Notes: a model not told the origin generated them from the sequence alone. Numbered from the stretch's first letter, positions 35,662 through 44,389 are shown. The stretch: 64,000 nucleotides of DNA from Pararhodobacter zhoushanensis (GCF_025949695.1 NZ_JAPDFL010000001.1:3599501-3663500); one strand, 5' to 3'. Numbers and translations: made by a program.

Positions 35662-37331
35662 TGGCGCGCACACCGCAACTCCTCGACCGCTGGGGCAATC
35701 CCATCCAGCGCAAGACCCTGACCACCGAGGTCGCCGGAGCGACCCTGGGCGGGGTACGCTCGCCAATGGCGGGCTATCCCGCCGATGGGCTGAACCCGCT
35801 GCGGCTGGCGCAGATCCTGCGCGAGGCAGATCGCGGCGATCCGCTGCGCTATCTGGAACTGGCCGAGACCATCGAAGAGCGCGACCTGCATTATCTGGGC
35901 GTGCTGTCCACGCGCAAACGCTCGGTGGCGCAGATCGAGATCAGTGTGGAAGCGGGCAGTGATGATCCGCTCGACCAGGACATCGCCGAGGTGGTGCGCG
36001 ACTGGCTGGCGCGCGACGAGCTGTCGGACGAGCTCTTCGATATCCTCGATGCCATCGGCAAGGGCTACAGCTTCACCGAGATCCTGTGGGATACGTCCGA
36101 GGGGCAATGGATGCCGCGCCGTCTGGAATGGCGCGATCCGCGCTGGTTCCGCCCGGCGCAAAAGGATCTGACGACGCCGCTGCTGATCACCGAGAGCGGG
36201 GAGGAAGTCCCCCTGCCCGGTGGCAAATTCATCCACGCGGTGATCCGGGGCAAATCGGGGCTGCCGGTGCGGTCGGGTCTGGCCCGCGTCGCAAGCTGGG
36301 CGTGGATGTTCAAGGCCTTCACCCAGCGCGACTGGGCGATCTTTGCGCAGACCTATGGCCAGCCGCTGCGCCTGGGCAAATGGGCACCGGGGGCCTCGAA
36401 GGAAGACAAGGACACGCTGTTCCGGGCGGTGGCCAATATCGCAGGCGACTGCGCGGCGATCATCCCCGAGAGCATGTCGATCGAGTTTGTGGAGACCGGC
36501 ACGGTCGGGGCCTCGGTCGATCTTTATGAGCGCCGCGCCGACTGGCTTGATCGGCAGATCTCCAAGGCGGTGCTGGGCCAGACCACGACCACCGACGCGG
36601 TATCCGGCGGGCATGCCGTCGCGCAGGAACACCGCCAGGTGCAAGAGGACATCGAGCGCGCCGATGCCCGCGCCCTGGCCGGGATCCTCAACCGCGACCT
36701 GGTGCGGCCGTGGGTGCAGCTCGAGTTCGGCCCGCGCGCGCATTATCCGCGCATCGTCATTGCCCGGCCCGAGCCCGAGGATCTCGACCGGCTGGCGCGC
36801 AGCCTCGGTGTGCTGATCCCGCTGGGGCTGAAGGTCGCGACCAGCGAGATCCGTGATCGCTTTGGGCTGAGTGACCCGGAGGCGGGGGAGGAGGTGCTGG
36901 GTGCGCCCGCGCCGCCGAAGGATGAGCAGAAGGACGCGACGACCAAAGGAAAGGAAGTGGCGAAGTCCGGGGGCGACGCAAACGAGGAAGACGAGGACGA
37001 CGACGAGACCGGACAAAGCCCGTCCAAAAATCCGGCGCTGCAGGCGGCAGGCGATGCCGGTGCGCGTGGTGGGAATGATGCTGCGCCCGTGGACACGATC
37101 CTTGCCGATACCCTCGCCCGGTCAGCGCAACCGACAATCGCGCCGATGATCGAGACGCTGGGCGCGATGCTGGACACCGCAGGCTCGCTCGAGGAGCTGC
37201 GCGCCATGGTGCTGGCGGCCTGGCCGGATCTCGACACCTCCGCGCTTGCCAGCCGATTGGCAGAAGGCATGGTCGCCGCCGATCTGGCGGGCCGCGTTGC
37301 CGTCGCGGACGAGGCCGATGGCCCCGCCTGA
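35661..37331 (+). CDS. Portal protein (DUF935, Mu gp29-type)
   Basis: 556 residues. Family landmarks are LDRWGNPI, LRLAQILREADRGDPLRYLELAE, the KGYSFTEILWD loop, and HRQVQEDIERADARAL followed by LNRDLVRPWVQLEFGP. The portal is the DNA channel at one capsid vertex. The C-terminal 150 residues are acidic and variable. The ATG overlaps the terminase stop by one base. Confidence 0.93.
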   Translation: MARTPQLLDRWGNPIQRKTLTTEVAGATLGGVRSPMAGYPADGLNPLRLAQILREADRGDPLRYLELAETIEERDLHYLGVLSTRKRSVAQIEISVEAGSDDPLDQDIAEVVRDWLARDELSDELFDILDAIGKGYSFTEILWDTSEGQWMPRRLEWRDPRWFRPAQKDLTTPLLITESGEEVPLPGGKFIHAVIRGKSGLPVRSGLARVASWAWMFKAFTQRDWAIFAQTYGQPLRLGKWAPGASKEDKDTLFRAVANIAGDCAAIIPESMSIEFVETGTVGASVDLYERRADWLDRQISKAVLGQTTTTDAVSGGHAVAQEHRQVQEDIERADARALAGILNRDLVRPWVQLEFGPRAHYPRIVIARPEPEDLDRLARSLGVLIPLGLKVATSEIRDRFGLSDPEAGEEVLGAPAPPKDEQKDATTKGKEVAKSGGDANEEDEDDDETGQSPSKNPALQAAGDAGARGGNDAAPVDTILADTLARSAQPTIAPMIETLGAMLDTAGSLEELRAMVLAAWPDLDTSALASRLAEGMVAADLAGRVAVADEADGPA

Positions 37332-38472
37332 CGCCCCCCTGCGCACGCTCCTTCGCCGTCCCTACCCCGAGCAGATCGCGGCGTTCCGGTTGCGGCTCGG
37401 GACCCTGCTGCCGACGCAAGACTGGGAAGACCTGCAGGGCGCCGCGCATGACCGCGCGTTCACCGTCGCCGGGGCGATGAAGGCGGATCTGCTCGCCGAC
37501 CTCGCTCTGGCGATGGACAAGGCCATCGCGCAGGGCACCGGGCTCGAGGCGTTCCGCCGCGACTTCCGCGCGCTGGTGGTGCGGCATGGCTGGCACGGAT
37601 GGACCGGCGAGGGCACGCGCGGCGGTGAGGCCTGGCGCACCCGGGTGATCTACCAGACCAACATGCGCACCAGCTACGCCGCCGCACGCATGGCGCAGCT
37701 GCGCGAGGCCGGGTTCAGGTACTGGATCTATCGCCACGGCGGCTCGATGGAACCGCGCCAGCAGCATCTGGCGATCGACGGGCTGATCCTGCCCTCGGAT
37801 CATCCATTCTGGGACATCTGGGCACCGCCGAACGGCTGGGGCTGCAGCTGCTGGATCACCGGCGCGCATACGATGAACGCGGCGCAGCGGCGAGGCGGCA
37901 AGCCAGACGTCACCCTCCCTGACAGCTGGGACCAGATCAACCCGAAGACCGGCGCGCCCGAGGGCGTCGATCGCGGCTGGGGCTATGCGCCGGGGGCCAG
38001 TGCCACCGACACCATCATCACGGCGGCGCAAAAGGCCGCGGGTTTGCCGGAACCCATCGCGGCGGATTTCGCGCGCTCGCTGGACAGGGTCGTTGATCGC
38101 GCCTGGCCGGTTTGGCTTGCCGACGCCCGCGCAGGTCGCACCAACCAGCCCGCCTTGCTCGGGGTCGTGCCGGATACATCACCCCACGCCGCCGCGATCC
38201 TCGCGCCGCCTGCTGCCGTGCGCGTCGACATACCCGCCATCACCGATCTGCCTGACCGGATGCGCCGCCCCATGGCCGTGCTGGTGGATCAAGAGAGCGG
38301 CGATCTGATCTATGTCCTCACCGATAGCGACGGGCTGCCGGTGCTGGAAGCCCGGGTCAGATCAGGCGACAGGGCTTCCGCGCTGCACAGCCTGCGCCCG
38401 TTCGATCTGGGCGCGCTGATCGCCCAACTGGCCAGCGGCGCGCTCGGCCTGATCCTTGGGACCCTGACATGA
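37318..38472 (+). CDS. Phage minor head/head morphogenesis protein (Mu gpF, SPP1 gp7 family)
   Basis: 384 residues. The gp7-type core contains YQTNMRTSYAAARMAQLREA and RHGGSMEPRQQHLAIDGLIL, ending with PPNGWGCSCWITGAH, the family's Cys/His-rich signature. The gpF protein is carried in the capsid near the portal. The C-terminal 90 residues (AVLVDQESGDLIYVLTDSDG) look like an added domain. Overlaps the portal end by 14 bp. Confidence 0.9.
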   Translation: MAPPDAPLRTLLRRPYPEQIAAFRLRLGTLLPTQDWEDLQGAAHDRAFTVAGAMKADLLADLALAMDKAIAQGTGLEAFRRDFRALVVRHGWHGWTGEGTRGGEAWRTRVIYQTNMRTSYAAARMAQLREAGFRYWIYRHGGSMEPRQQHLAIDGLILPSDHPFWDIWAPPNGWGCSCWITGAHTMNAAQRRGGKPDVTLPDSWDQINPKTGAPEGVDRGWGYAPGASATDTIITAAQKAAGLPEPIAADFARSLDRVVDRAWPVWLADARAGRTNQPALLGVVPDTSPHAAAILAPPAAVRVDIPAITDLPDRMRRPMAVLVDQESGDLIYVLTDSDGLPVLEARVRSGDRASALHSLRPFDLGALIAQLASGALGLILGTLT

Positions 38473-38963
38473 TCACCATCGACATTGACGACGACGCCAT
38501 CCTGAGCGCCCTCGACCGGGTGGCGCGGGCGGTGACCGATCTGCAGCCCGTTCTGCAGGACATCGGCGAGACCATGGTTGAGACCACGCGCGAGCGGTTT
38601 ATGACCGGCGTTTCTCCTGACGGCGTGGCCTGGGCGCCAAAGTCCGAGGCCACGCTGGCACGGTACCGCAGGCTGCCGGGCAAGACCGACACGCGCCCAC
38701 TCTGGGGGCCAAGTGGCGATCTGCACACGCTCTTCGCCGCGCAGGCGAGTGCCACCGAGGTCAGCTGGGGGACGAACGTGATCTATTCCGCCGTCATGCA
38801 ATTCGGGGCGACCAAGGGGGAGTTTGGCGAGAACGCCGCCGGGTATCCGATCCCCTGGGGCGATATCCCCGCCCGACCCTTCCTCGGGGTGTCCGATGAG
38901 GACCGAAACAGCATCATTTCGGCGTTGAACGACTGGCTGATGCAGGCGTGGGGCTCGGAGTGA
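38469..38963 (+). CDS. Phage virion morphogenesis protein (Mu gpG family, tail completion)
   Basis: 164 residues: IGETMVETTRERFMTGVSPD, WAPKSEATLARYRR, GPSGDLHTLF and the C-terminal PARPFLGVSDED pattern of the family. Mu gpG is found at the head-tail junction. Overlaps the gpF-like gene by 4 bp and closes this operon; 186 non-coding bases follow. Confidence 0.9.
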   Translation: MITIDIDDDAILSALDRVARAVTDLQPVLQDIGETMVETTRERFMTGVSPDGVAWAPKSEATLARYRRLPGKTDTRPLWGPSGDLHTLFAAQASATEVSWGTNVIYSAVMQFGATKGEFGENAAGYPIPWGDIPARPFLGVSDEDRNSIISALNDWLMQAWGSE

Positions 38964-39032
38964 GGCGCGTTACCCTCTGAGAGCGCCGTTAAATACCTAT
39001 TTAATACCCAAGTCGGGTTTTGAGCGCCTACC

Positions 39033-39054
39033 GGGCGTCTGAGGCAGGACGCCC
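39033..39054 (+). terminator. Hairpin after the gpG-like gene
   Basis: GGGCGTC-(8 nt)-GACGCCC in the gap between the gpG and protease genes. No T tract. It could slow read-through ahead of the promoter element at 39101. Confidence 0.4.
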
Positions 39055-39100
39055 GCTCAGCGGCCCGCACAGGCGCGGTTCGGTTTCGACCCGTTTCCCG

Positions 39101-39119
39101 CAAACCGTAGTGCCTATTT
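39101..39119 (+). promoter_or_regulatory. Putative middle/late phage promoter element, copy 2
   Basis: CAAACCGTAGTGCCTATTT, 30 bp before the protease ATG and one base different from 31233-31251. Both copies lie in the only two sizeable gaps that start new plus-strand operons in the structural half of the phage. Confidence 0.65.
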
Positions 39120-39149
39120 TGCTCCCGCCACCTGCGCGAATCTGTGGGC

Positions 39150-40208
39150 ATGAACACGAGCCCCACCATCGCCCTCTTGCAGGCTGCCCCCCTGCCCGAC
39201 GACACCGCCGTCGCCTGGGTGCACCTGCTGCCCGCTGGCACCATCACCACGCAAGACGGGCGCGGGCCGTACCGCGTCGAGGATCCGGCGCGGCTGATCG
39301 CCGACAGTCTGCAGGGCGAGCGCGGGGGAACGGCCAAACTCCCCATCGACGAGAACCACGCGATTGATCTCGCCGCCCCGCGCGGCGAGGCCTCGCCGTC
39401 ACGCGGCTGGATTGTCGAGCTGCAAGCCCGCGCCGACGGCATCTGGGGCAAGGTTGACTGGACCGCCACCGGGCGGGCGCTGCTCTCGGACCGCGCCTAT
39501 CTCGCCCTCTCCCCCGCCATTGCCCATGACGCCACCGGCCGCGTGCTGCGCATCCTGCGCGCCTCGCTCGTCAACCGTCCCAATCTGCGCGGGCTGACCG
39601 CGCTTCACCAGGAGGACCCTATGTCCCTGTCCCAACGCCTGGCCGCCCTGCTCGGCCTGCAGACTGATGCCACCGAGGATGTGCTGGTCGAGCGCGTCAC
39701 CACCCTGCACCAGGCCGCGCCGCAAGCCACCGCCCTGCAAGCGCAGATGGCCGAGATCGGCACCGCTCTGGGGGTCGCGCAAGATGCCGAGCCCGCAGTC
39801 ATCCTGAACGCCGTGCGCGCCAAAGCACCCAGCAGCGACACCGCCGTCGTCGCGCTGCAGACCGAGCTCGCCACCGTCACCACCCAGCTCAACGCCTTGC
39901 GCGACTCCGCCGCCCAGGAGCGCGCGACGGTGTTCGTCGACGGCGAGATCAAGCGTGGCCGGGTCGGCGTCAAACCCCTGCGCGAGCACTACATCGCCAT
40001 GCACATGACGGATGCCGCCCGCGTCGAGAAAGAGCTGGGCGCCCTGCCCATTCTGGGCTCGGGCGGCACGCTGGCCACCACCCCCGCCCCCTCCGCCGAC
40101 GGCAAGATCGCCCTGCAGGCCGAGCAGCGCGAGGCGGTGCGCCTCGGCGGCTTTGACCCCGAGGCCTATGCCGCCGTTCTCAAATCCGAGCAAGAGGAGG
40201 CCCGCTGA
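39150..40208 (+). CDS. Prohead protease with C-terminal scaffold (Mu gpI-type)
   Basis: 352 residues. The N-terminal half is the Mu I protease: AVAWVHLLPAGTITTQDGRG, KLPIDENHAIDLAAPRG, RAYLALSPAIAHDATGRVL, which includes the His and Ser regions of the family. The C-terminal half is a helical scaffold. The ATG at 39150 is used, with GTG at 39144 as an alternative. An in-frame start with a strong ribosome site at 39621 should make the scaffold alone. Confidence 0.88.
   Translation: MNTSPTIALLQAAPLPDDTAVAWVHLLPAGTITTQDGRGPYRVEDPARLIADSLQGERGGTAKLPIDENHAIDLAAPRGEASPSRGWIVELQARADGIWGKVDWTATGRALLSDRAYLALSPAIAHDATGRVLRILRASLVNRPNLRGLTALHQEDPMSLSQRLAALLGLQTDATEDVLVERVTTLHQAAPQATALQAQMAEIGTALGVAQDAEPAVILNAVRAKAPSSDTAVVALQTELATVTTQLNALRDSAAQERATVFVDGEIKRGRVGVKPLREHYIAMHMTDAARVEKELGALPILGSGGTLATTPAPSADGKIALQAEQREAVRLGGFDPEAYAAVLKSEQEEAR
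39621..40208 (+). CDS. Nested scaffold protein from an internal start (Mu gpZ-type)
   Basis: In-frame ATG at 39621, six bases after AGGAGGA, inside the protease gene. The product (195 residues, MSLSQRLAALLGLQ...) is the helical scaffold portion alone, ending at the same stop. Mu makes scaffold Z this way from gene I. The ribosome site is better than that of the full-length start. Confidence 0.75.
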   Translation: MSLSQRLAALLGLQTDATEDVLVERVTTLHQAAPQATALQAQMAEIGTALGVAQDAEPAVILNAVRAKAPSSDTAVVALQTELATVTTQLNALRDSAAQERATVFVDGEIKRGRVGVKPLREHYIAMHMTDAARVEKELGALPILGSGGTLATTPAPSADGKIALQAEQREAVRLGGFDPEAYAAVLKSEQEEAR

Positions 40209-40645
40209 TGGTGGCCCTGACGTCTGACCGCAACACGCAACAGGCTGCCGGTGATCTGCGCACCGGGAATGTGGCCGCCTCGCAGCTGATCTACGCGGGC
40301 GCGCTGGTGATGCGCAACGCAGCCGGCACGCTGGTCAAGGCCAGCACCGCCACTGGCCTGATCGGCGTCGGCCGCGCCGAGGAGCGCGTGGACAACGCCA
40401 GCGGCGACGCAGGCGACAAGCAGCTGCGCTACCGCCCCGGCATCTACCGCTTTGCCAACTCGGCCTCGGGCGATCTGATCACCGCCGCTGACATCGGTGC
40501 CGTCTGCTACGCGGTCGATGACCAGACCGTGGCGAAGACCCATGCCACCAACACCCGCAGCCCTGCCGGTGTCGTCGATGACGTCGACGACCTGGGGGTC
40601 TGGGTCCGCGTGGACGCCGCCCTCACCAAAGCCGCCCTTTCCTGA
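40208..40645 (+). CDS. Capsid decoration/cement-type protein
   Basis: 145 residues with a beta-rich pattern: GDLRTGNVAASQLIYAGALV, KASTATGLIGVGRAEERVD, YRFANSASGDLITAADIG. Proteins of this kind (DUF2190-like decoration proteins) sit between protease and major capsid genes and trimerise on the shell. Identified by position and composition; moderately sure. Confidence 0.7.
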   Translation: MVALTSDRNTQQAAGDLRTGNVAASQLIYAGALVMRNAAGTLVKASTATGLIGVGRAEERVDNASGDAGDKQLRYRPGIYRFANSASGDLITAADIGAVCYAVDDQTVAKTHATNTRSPAGVVDDVDDLGVWVRVDAALTKAALS

Positions 40646-40658
40646 GAGGACTGAGCCC

Positions 40659-41555
40659 ATGCTCGTCAATGCCGCCAATCTTGACGCCCTGCGCGTCGGC
40701 TACAAATCCACTTTCCAGGGCGCGCTGTCGCAAGCCCCGTCCCAGCACCTGCGCGTGTCCACCGTCGTCTCTGCCTCGACCAAGGAGCAGAAATACGGCT
40801 GGCTGGGCAAGATCCCCAATGTGCGCGAATGGCTCGGGCCGCGCGCCGTGCAGAACCTCGCCCAGCACGACTACTCGATCCGCGAGAAGCCCTGGGAGCT
40901 GACCATCGCCGTCGACAAGGACGACATCGAGACCGACAATCTCGGCATCTATGCCCCGCTCTTTGCCGAGATGGGCCTCTCGGCGGGCTCGAAGTGGGAC
41001 CAGCTGGTGTTCGCGCTCCTGAAGGACGGCTTCACCACCGAGTGCTACGACGGCCAGCCGTTCTTTGACACCGATCATCCGGTGCTGGCCGAGGACGGCC
41101 AGACCATGCTCACCGTGTCGAACACCGGCGGCGGCTCGGGCACGCCGTGGTTTCTGCTCGATACCAACCGCGCGCTGAAGCCGATCATCCTGCAAAAGCG
41201 GCGCGACTTCACCTTCACCTCGATCACCGACTTGAGCAGCCCCAACGTCTTCATGAACCGCGAGTTCGTCTATGGCACGGATGCCCGCGCCAATGTCGGC
41301 TTCGGGTTCTGGCAGTTTGCCTATGGCTCGAAGCAAACGCTCAACGCCGCCGCCTATGCCGCCGCCCGCGCATCGCTCTCCAGCCTGAAGGGCGATCACG
41401 GCCGCCCGCTGGGGCTGATGCCGAACCTGCTGGTCGTGCCGCCCGCGCTGGAAAGTGCCGCGCGCAAGATCCTAAACAGCGAGTTCGCCGCCGGGGGCGA
41501 GACCAACGAGTGGAAAGGCACCGCCGAGCTGCTCGTCGTGCCCTGGCTGGCGTGA
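40659..41555 (+). CDS. Major capsid protein (Mu gpT-type)
   Basis: 298 residues of the Mu major head family: LDALRVGYKSTFQGALSQAP, WLGKIPNVREWLGPRAVQNL, KPWELTIAVDKDDIETDNLG, and the C-terminal KGTAELLVVPWL. HK97-like fold expected. ATG at 40659 after GAGAGGA. Length matches Mu gpT (about 305). Confidence 0.95.
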   Translation: MLVNAANLDALRVGYKSTFQGALSQAPSQHLRVSTVVSASTKEQKYGWLGKIPNVREWLGPRAVQNLAQHDYSIREKPWELTIAVDKDDIETDNLGIYAPLFAEMGLSAGSKWDQLVFALLKDGFTTECYDGQPFFDTDHPVLAEDGQTMLTVSNTGGGSGTPWFLLDTNRALKPIILQKRRDFTFTSITDLSSPNVFMNREFVYGTDARANVGFGFWQFAYGSKQTLNAAAYAAARASLSSLKGDHGRPLGLMPNLLVVPPALESAARKILNSEFAAGGETNEWKGTAELLVVPWLA

Positions 41556-41566
41556 GGGAGACCCCC

Positions 41567-42001
41567 ATGGATGATCTGACCCGCATCAAGGGGATCGGCA
41601 CGGGCAGCGCGAAGGCGCTGGCCGGGGCCGGTATCGCCAGCTTTGCCGCTCTGGCCGGTGTTGACCCCGCCGCCCCGCCCGAGGTTGCAGGTCTGCGCAG
41701 CCCGGACTGGGCGGCATGGATTGCGCAGGCAGCAACGCTGGCGGCAACCGGGGCGGACCAAGGGGGCACAGATCCCCACACCGCCCCGGCCACCATGCCA
41801 CCGGCTTCAACGCCTGAGCCGACCCCGGCCACTGGCACCCTCCTCGTCACCGGCCCGAAGCGCGGCCGCTGGCGCGCGGGCTGGCACTTTGGCCCGGAGC
41901 CGGTGCGCTTGGCCCTGGCCGATCCCACCGACGAGGAACGCGCCGCCATCGAGGCCGACCCCACGCTCACTGTCGAGTTCGAGGCCGAGCCTGAAGCCTG
42001 A
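41567..42001 (+). CDS. Phage protein with N-terminal helix-hairpin-helix (FluMu gp35/HI1506-like)
   Basis: 144 residues. The N-terminus DLTRIKGIGTGSAKALAGAG is a helix-hairpin-helix of the kind that binds DNA or protein. A Pro/Thr-rich linker follows, then a C-terminal domain (GPKRGRWRAGWHFGPEPVRL). Similar two-part proteins follow the capsid gene in Haemophilus FluMu-like phages. Role unknown, possibly head completion. Confidence 0.75.
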   Translation: MDDLTRIKGIGTGSAKALAGAGIASFAALAGVDPAAPPEVAGLRSPDWAAWIAQAATLAATGADQGGTDPHTAPATMPPASTPEPTPATGTLLVTGPKRGRWRAGWHFGPEPVRLALADPTDEERAAIEADPTLTVEFEAEPEA

Positions 42002-42073
42002 TCACCTCCCGCTTCACCCGTCTTTTCATCGCCGTTTCAACCCCCGTTTCAATGCCGCTTGAAGGCCCCGTTC

Positions 42074-42502
42074 ATGACCTACGCCACACTGCTCACGCTC
42101 ACCGATCGCTTTGGCGCGGAGACGCTGGAACGCCTGACGGATCGCGCCGATCCGCCTTCGGGCGCGATCGACGAGGGCGTCGTGGACCGCGCGCTCGCCG
42201 ATACGGACGGGGTGATCGATGGCTATCTGCGGGCGCGGTACGTCACGCCCTTGGTCGAGGTGCCGCCGCAGATCGTGGACATCGCACTATCCATCGCCTT
42301 CTACCGCCTGCACCGCTGGGAACCCGATCCCAAGATCCGCCGCGACTATGACGACGCCCTGCGCAGCCTGCGCGAGATCGCCAGCGGCACGATCCGCCTG
42401 ACCGCGTTGACGGTGGAGCCGACCGCCACCGGCGAGACCGGCGCGCGGCTGACCGACCGCGAGCGGCCCTTCACGGCGCAGAACCTCAAGGGCTTCATCT
42501 GA
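42074..42502 (+). CDS. DUF1320 family head-tail connector protein (Mu gp36-type)
   Basis: 142 residues. TYATLLTLTDRFGAETLERL, VVDRALADTDGVIDGYLRAR and the IVDIALSIAFYRLHRW helix are the DUF1320 pattern. The family is a gp6-like connector at the neck. I use the ATG at 42074; a TTG at 42059 is also in frame. Confidence 0.88.
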   Translation: MTYATLLTLTDRFGAETLERLTDRADPPSGAIDEGVVDRALADTDGVIDGYLRARYVTPLVEVPPQIVDIALSIAFYRLHRWEPDPKIRRDYDDALRSLREIASGTIRLTALTVEPTATGETGARLTDRERPFTAQNLKGFI

Positions 42503-42936
42503 TGCTGGAGGCCACCCTCCAGCGCCTTGCAGCGCGCGTACCCGGTCTGGTCGGCCGGTTGCGCGGGGCGGCCGAATTCTCCGCCCTCGTCGCGTCCAAC
42601 GACATCCGCCAGGTGCAAGCGGGCGCCTATGTGCTGGCCATGTCGCTGGCCGGTGGTCAGGCGCGCGCCGCCACCGGGGCCTTTGTGCAGGAGGTTGAGG
42701 AAGGCCTGAGCGTCATCCTCACCCAGCGCGCCGAAGATCCGCTCGGCGGCACGGGACGCGACTGGATCATCACCCAGCGCGACGCGGTGATTGCGGCGCT
42801 CGCTGGCTGGGTCCCCACCGGCGCGCCGGGTCCGATGCGGCTCAAGCGCGGCCAGATGCTCAACGTGGCGCGCGGGCTGCTGGTCTACCAGCTCGACCTC
42901 GCCGTCGCCTCCCAACTCAGGATCGATCCGCGATGA
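42502..42936 (+). CDS. Mu gp37-type protein, probable tail terminator
   Basis: 144 residues: LQRLAARVPGLVGRLRGAAE, AYVLAMSLAGGQARAATGAF and VEEGLSVILTQRAEDP. Matches the DUF1834/tail-terminator-like family that follows DUF1320 proteins. It would cap the tail tube at its head end. Overlaps the previous gene by one base. Confidence 0.78.
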   Translation: MLEATLQRLAARVPGLVGRLRGAAEFSALVASNDIRQVQAGAYVLAMSLAGGQARAATGAFVQEVEEGLSVILTQRAEDPLGGTGRDWIITQRDAVIAALAGWVPTGAPGPMRLKRGQMLNVARGLLVYQLDLAVASQLRIDPR

Positions 42937-43115
42937 CCAGGCGCAAAACCCCACCCGCGAAGCAAGAACAGCCCCGCCAGGGCGGCAGCTACGTTCGTGA
43001 GAAAGGCGGCGCGCTGGTGCCAGAGCTGGTGCCGGTAAGCGAGCACGGGGCGGCACCTGCTGACGCACCCCGCCCCGAACACCGCCGCCAACCCGTACAA
43101 GTCTCTAAGGAATAA
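42933..43115 (+). CDS. Small basic tail-region protein (Mu gp38 position)
   Basis: 60 residues, Lys/Arg/Pro/Gln-rich, with GGSYVREKGGALVPEL as the only ordered-looking part, similar to DUF2635-type proteins. Overlaps the previous stop by 4 bp. Probably real because of the coupling. Confidence 0.6.
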   Translation: MTRRKTPPAKQEQPRQGGSYVREKGGALVPELVPVSEHGAAPADAPRPEHRRQPVQVSKE

Positions 43116-43118
43116 ACC

Positions 43119-44051
43119 ATGATCTACTTCAATGAGAAGATCTTTCTGCTGGCGCTGGAAAGCACCTATGGCACGGCGCCTGCCCTGGCCGCCTCGGACG
43201 CGATCCTCGCCACCGAGATCCGCATCATGCCGATGGAAGGCCAGGATCTGTCGCGCAATCTGGAACGCCCGCATCTGGGGGCTCAGGCGACGATCCCCGT
43301 CGATCTGCACGCCAAGATGAGCTTCAAGGTCGAGCTGGTGGGCTCCGGCACCGCTGGCACGCCGCCCGTGGTCGGTAAGCTGCTGCGCGCGCTGGGATGT
43401 GCCCAGACCATCGTGGTCGATACCTCGGTCACCTACAACCCGGTGAGCCGCAGCCACGAGAGCGTCGCCGCGCATCTGTGGATCGGCGACACGCGCTTTG
43501 CGCTGATCGGCGCGCGCGGTACCGGCACGATCCGCGTCAACGCCAGCGGCATTCCGGTCCTCGAGGTCGAATTGACCGGGCTCTGGACCGCGCCGTCCGA
43601 GGCCGTCCGCGTTGAGCCCGATCTCGACGATCAGCTCGAGGCCGACGTCATGGCCGCCACGACGGCCAACACGCCCGTCTTCACCGTGAACGCCGTCAGC
43701 TTGGTGATGCGCAGCTTCGCCCTCACTCTCGGCAACCAGGTCGAGCCGCGCTTCCTGATCGGCGCCGAGCGCGTGCTGATCACCGGACGGCAAGAAACGC
43801 TCGAGACCACCGTCGAGGCTCTGCCCCTGACCACGCTCAACCCCTTCGCGCTGGCCAAGGCCCGCACGCAGGTGCCGGTTGCGCTGACCCATGGGACCGT
43901 TGCCGGGAACATCGTGTCCCTGGCGGTACCGCGCGCCCAGATGCAGCGCCTGCAAGGCATCGACGAGCAGCAGGGCATCGCCGAGTGGCCCCTGCGCCTC
44001 GTGCCCCAGCCCGATGCCGGCAACGACCAGTGGACGCTGTCCTTCACCTGA
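43119..44051 (+). CDS. Phage tail tube protein (siphophage type)
   Basis: 310 residues. YFNEKIFLLALESTYGTAPA and MPMEGQDLSRNLERPHLGAQ resemble the N-terminus of tail tube proteins, with two similar beta-rich halves. No sheath gene precedes it, unlike Mu gpL, so the tail is non-contractile. Strong AAGGA just upstream of the ATG. Confidence 0.8.
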   Translation: MIYFNEKIFLLALESTYGTAPALAASDAILATEIRIMPMEGQDLSRNLERPHLGAQATIPVDLHAKMSFKVELVGSGTAGTPPVVGKLLRALGCAQTIVVDTSVTYNPVSRSHESVAAHLWIGDTRFALIGARGTGTIRVNASGIPVLEVELTGLWTAPSEAVRVEPDLDDQLEADVMAATTANTPVFTVNAVSLVMRSFALTLGNQVEPRFLIGAERVLITGRQETLETTVEALPLTTLNPFALAKARTQVPVALTHGTVAGNIVSLAVPRAQMQRLQGIDEQQGIAEWPLRLVPQPDAGNDQWTLSFT

Positions 44052-44071
44052 CCCCAGTTACAGGAGCCCCT

Positions 44072-44389
44072 ATGCTCAAGATCGCCCGCAACCCCGAGTT
44101 CACCCATGACGTCACCGTCCGCGTGCCGGTCGATGGCGGCTTTGCCGACCAGAAGTTCAAGGCGCGGTTTCGTGTGATCCCGTGGGCCGAGCTCAACGTC
44201 TTCGAGCGCGATGCCGACGAACAGACCCGTATGGTCTGGGTCGGCTGGGACGGCATCGTCGATGACGCGGACGTGCCGATCCCCTTCTCGGACAGCATGC
44301 GCGACACGCTGATCAGCCTGCCCTTCGTGCGCATGGCGGTGCTGAACGCCTATGTCGACGCGGTCGCGGGCGCCAAGCGGGGAAACTGA
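44072..44389 (+). CDS. Tail assembly chaperone (lambda gpG-like)
   Basis: 105 residues: ARNPEFTHDVTVRVPVDGGF and RFRVIPWAELNVFERDADEQ. It sits between tube and tape measure genes, the place of lambda G/GT. The last codons are CGG GGA AAC TGA, which contain the slippery heptamer GGGAAAC directly before the stop. A -1 slip continues as LTQAGRHWARGDLAQ, so a longer G-T fusion is expected. Confidence 0.82.
   Translation: MLKIARNPEFTHDVTVRVPVDGGFADQKFKARFRVIPWAELNVFERDADEQTRMVWVGWDGIVDDADVPIPFSDSMRDTLISLPFVRMAVLNAYVDAVAGAKRGN
44380..44386 (+). promoter_or_regulatory. Programmed -1 ribosomal frameshift site
   Basis: G GGA AAC in the zero frame, a classic X XXY YYZ heptamer, followed at once by the TGA stop. 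Lambda uses GGGAAAG at the same gene. The -1 frame stays open for about 40 codons and reads into the DUF1799 region. Confidence 0.82.

Noticed and set aside
38995..39010. CtrA-like site TTAAATACCTATTTAA
   Set aside because: The spacer is 8 bp, not 7, and it lies inside the prophage between structural genes.
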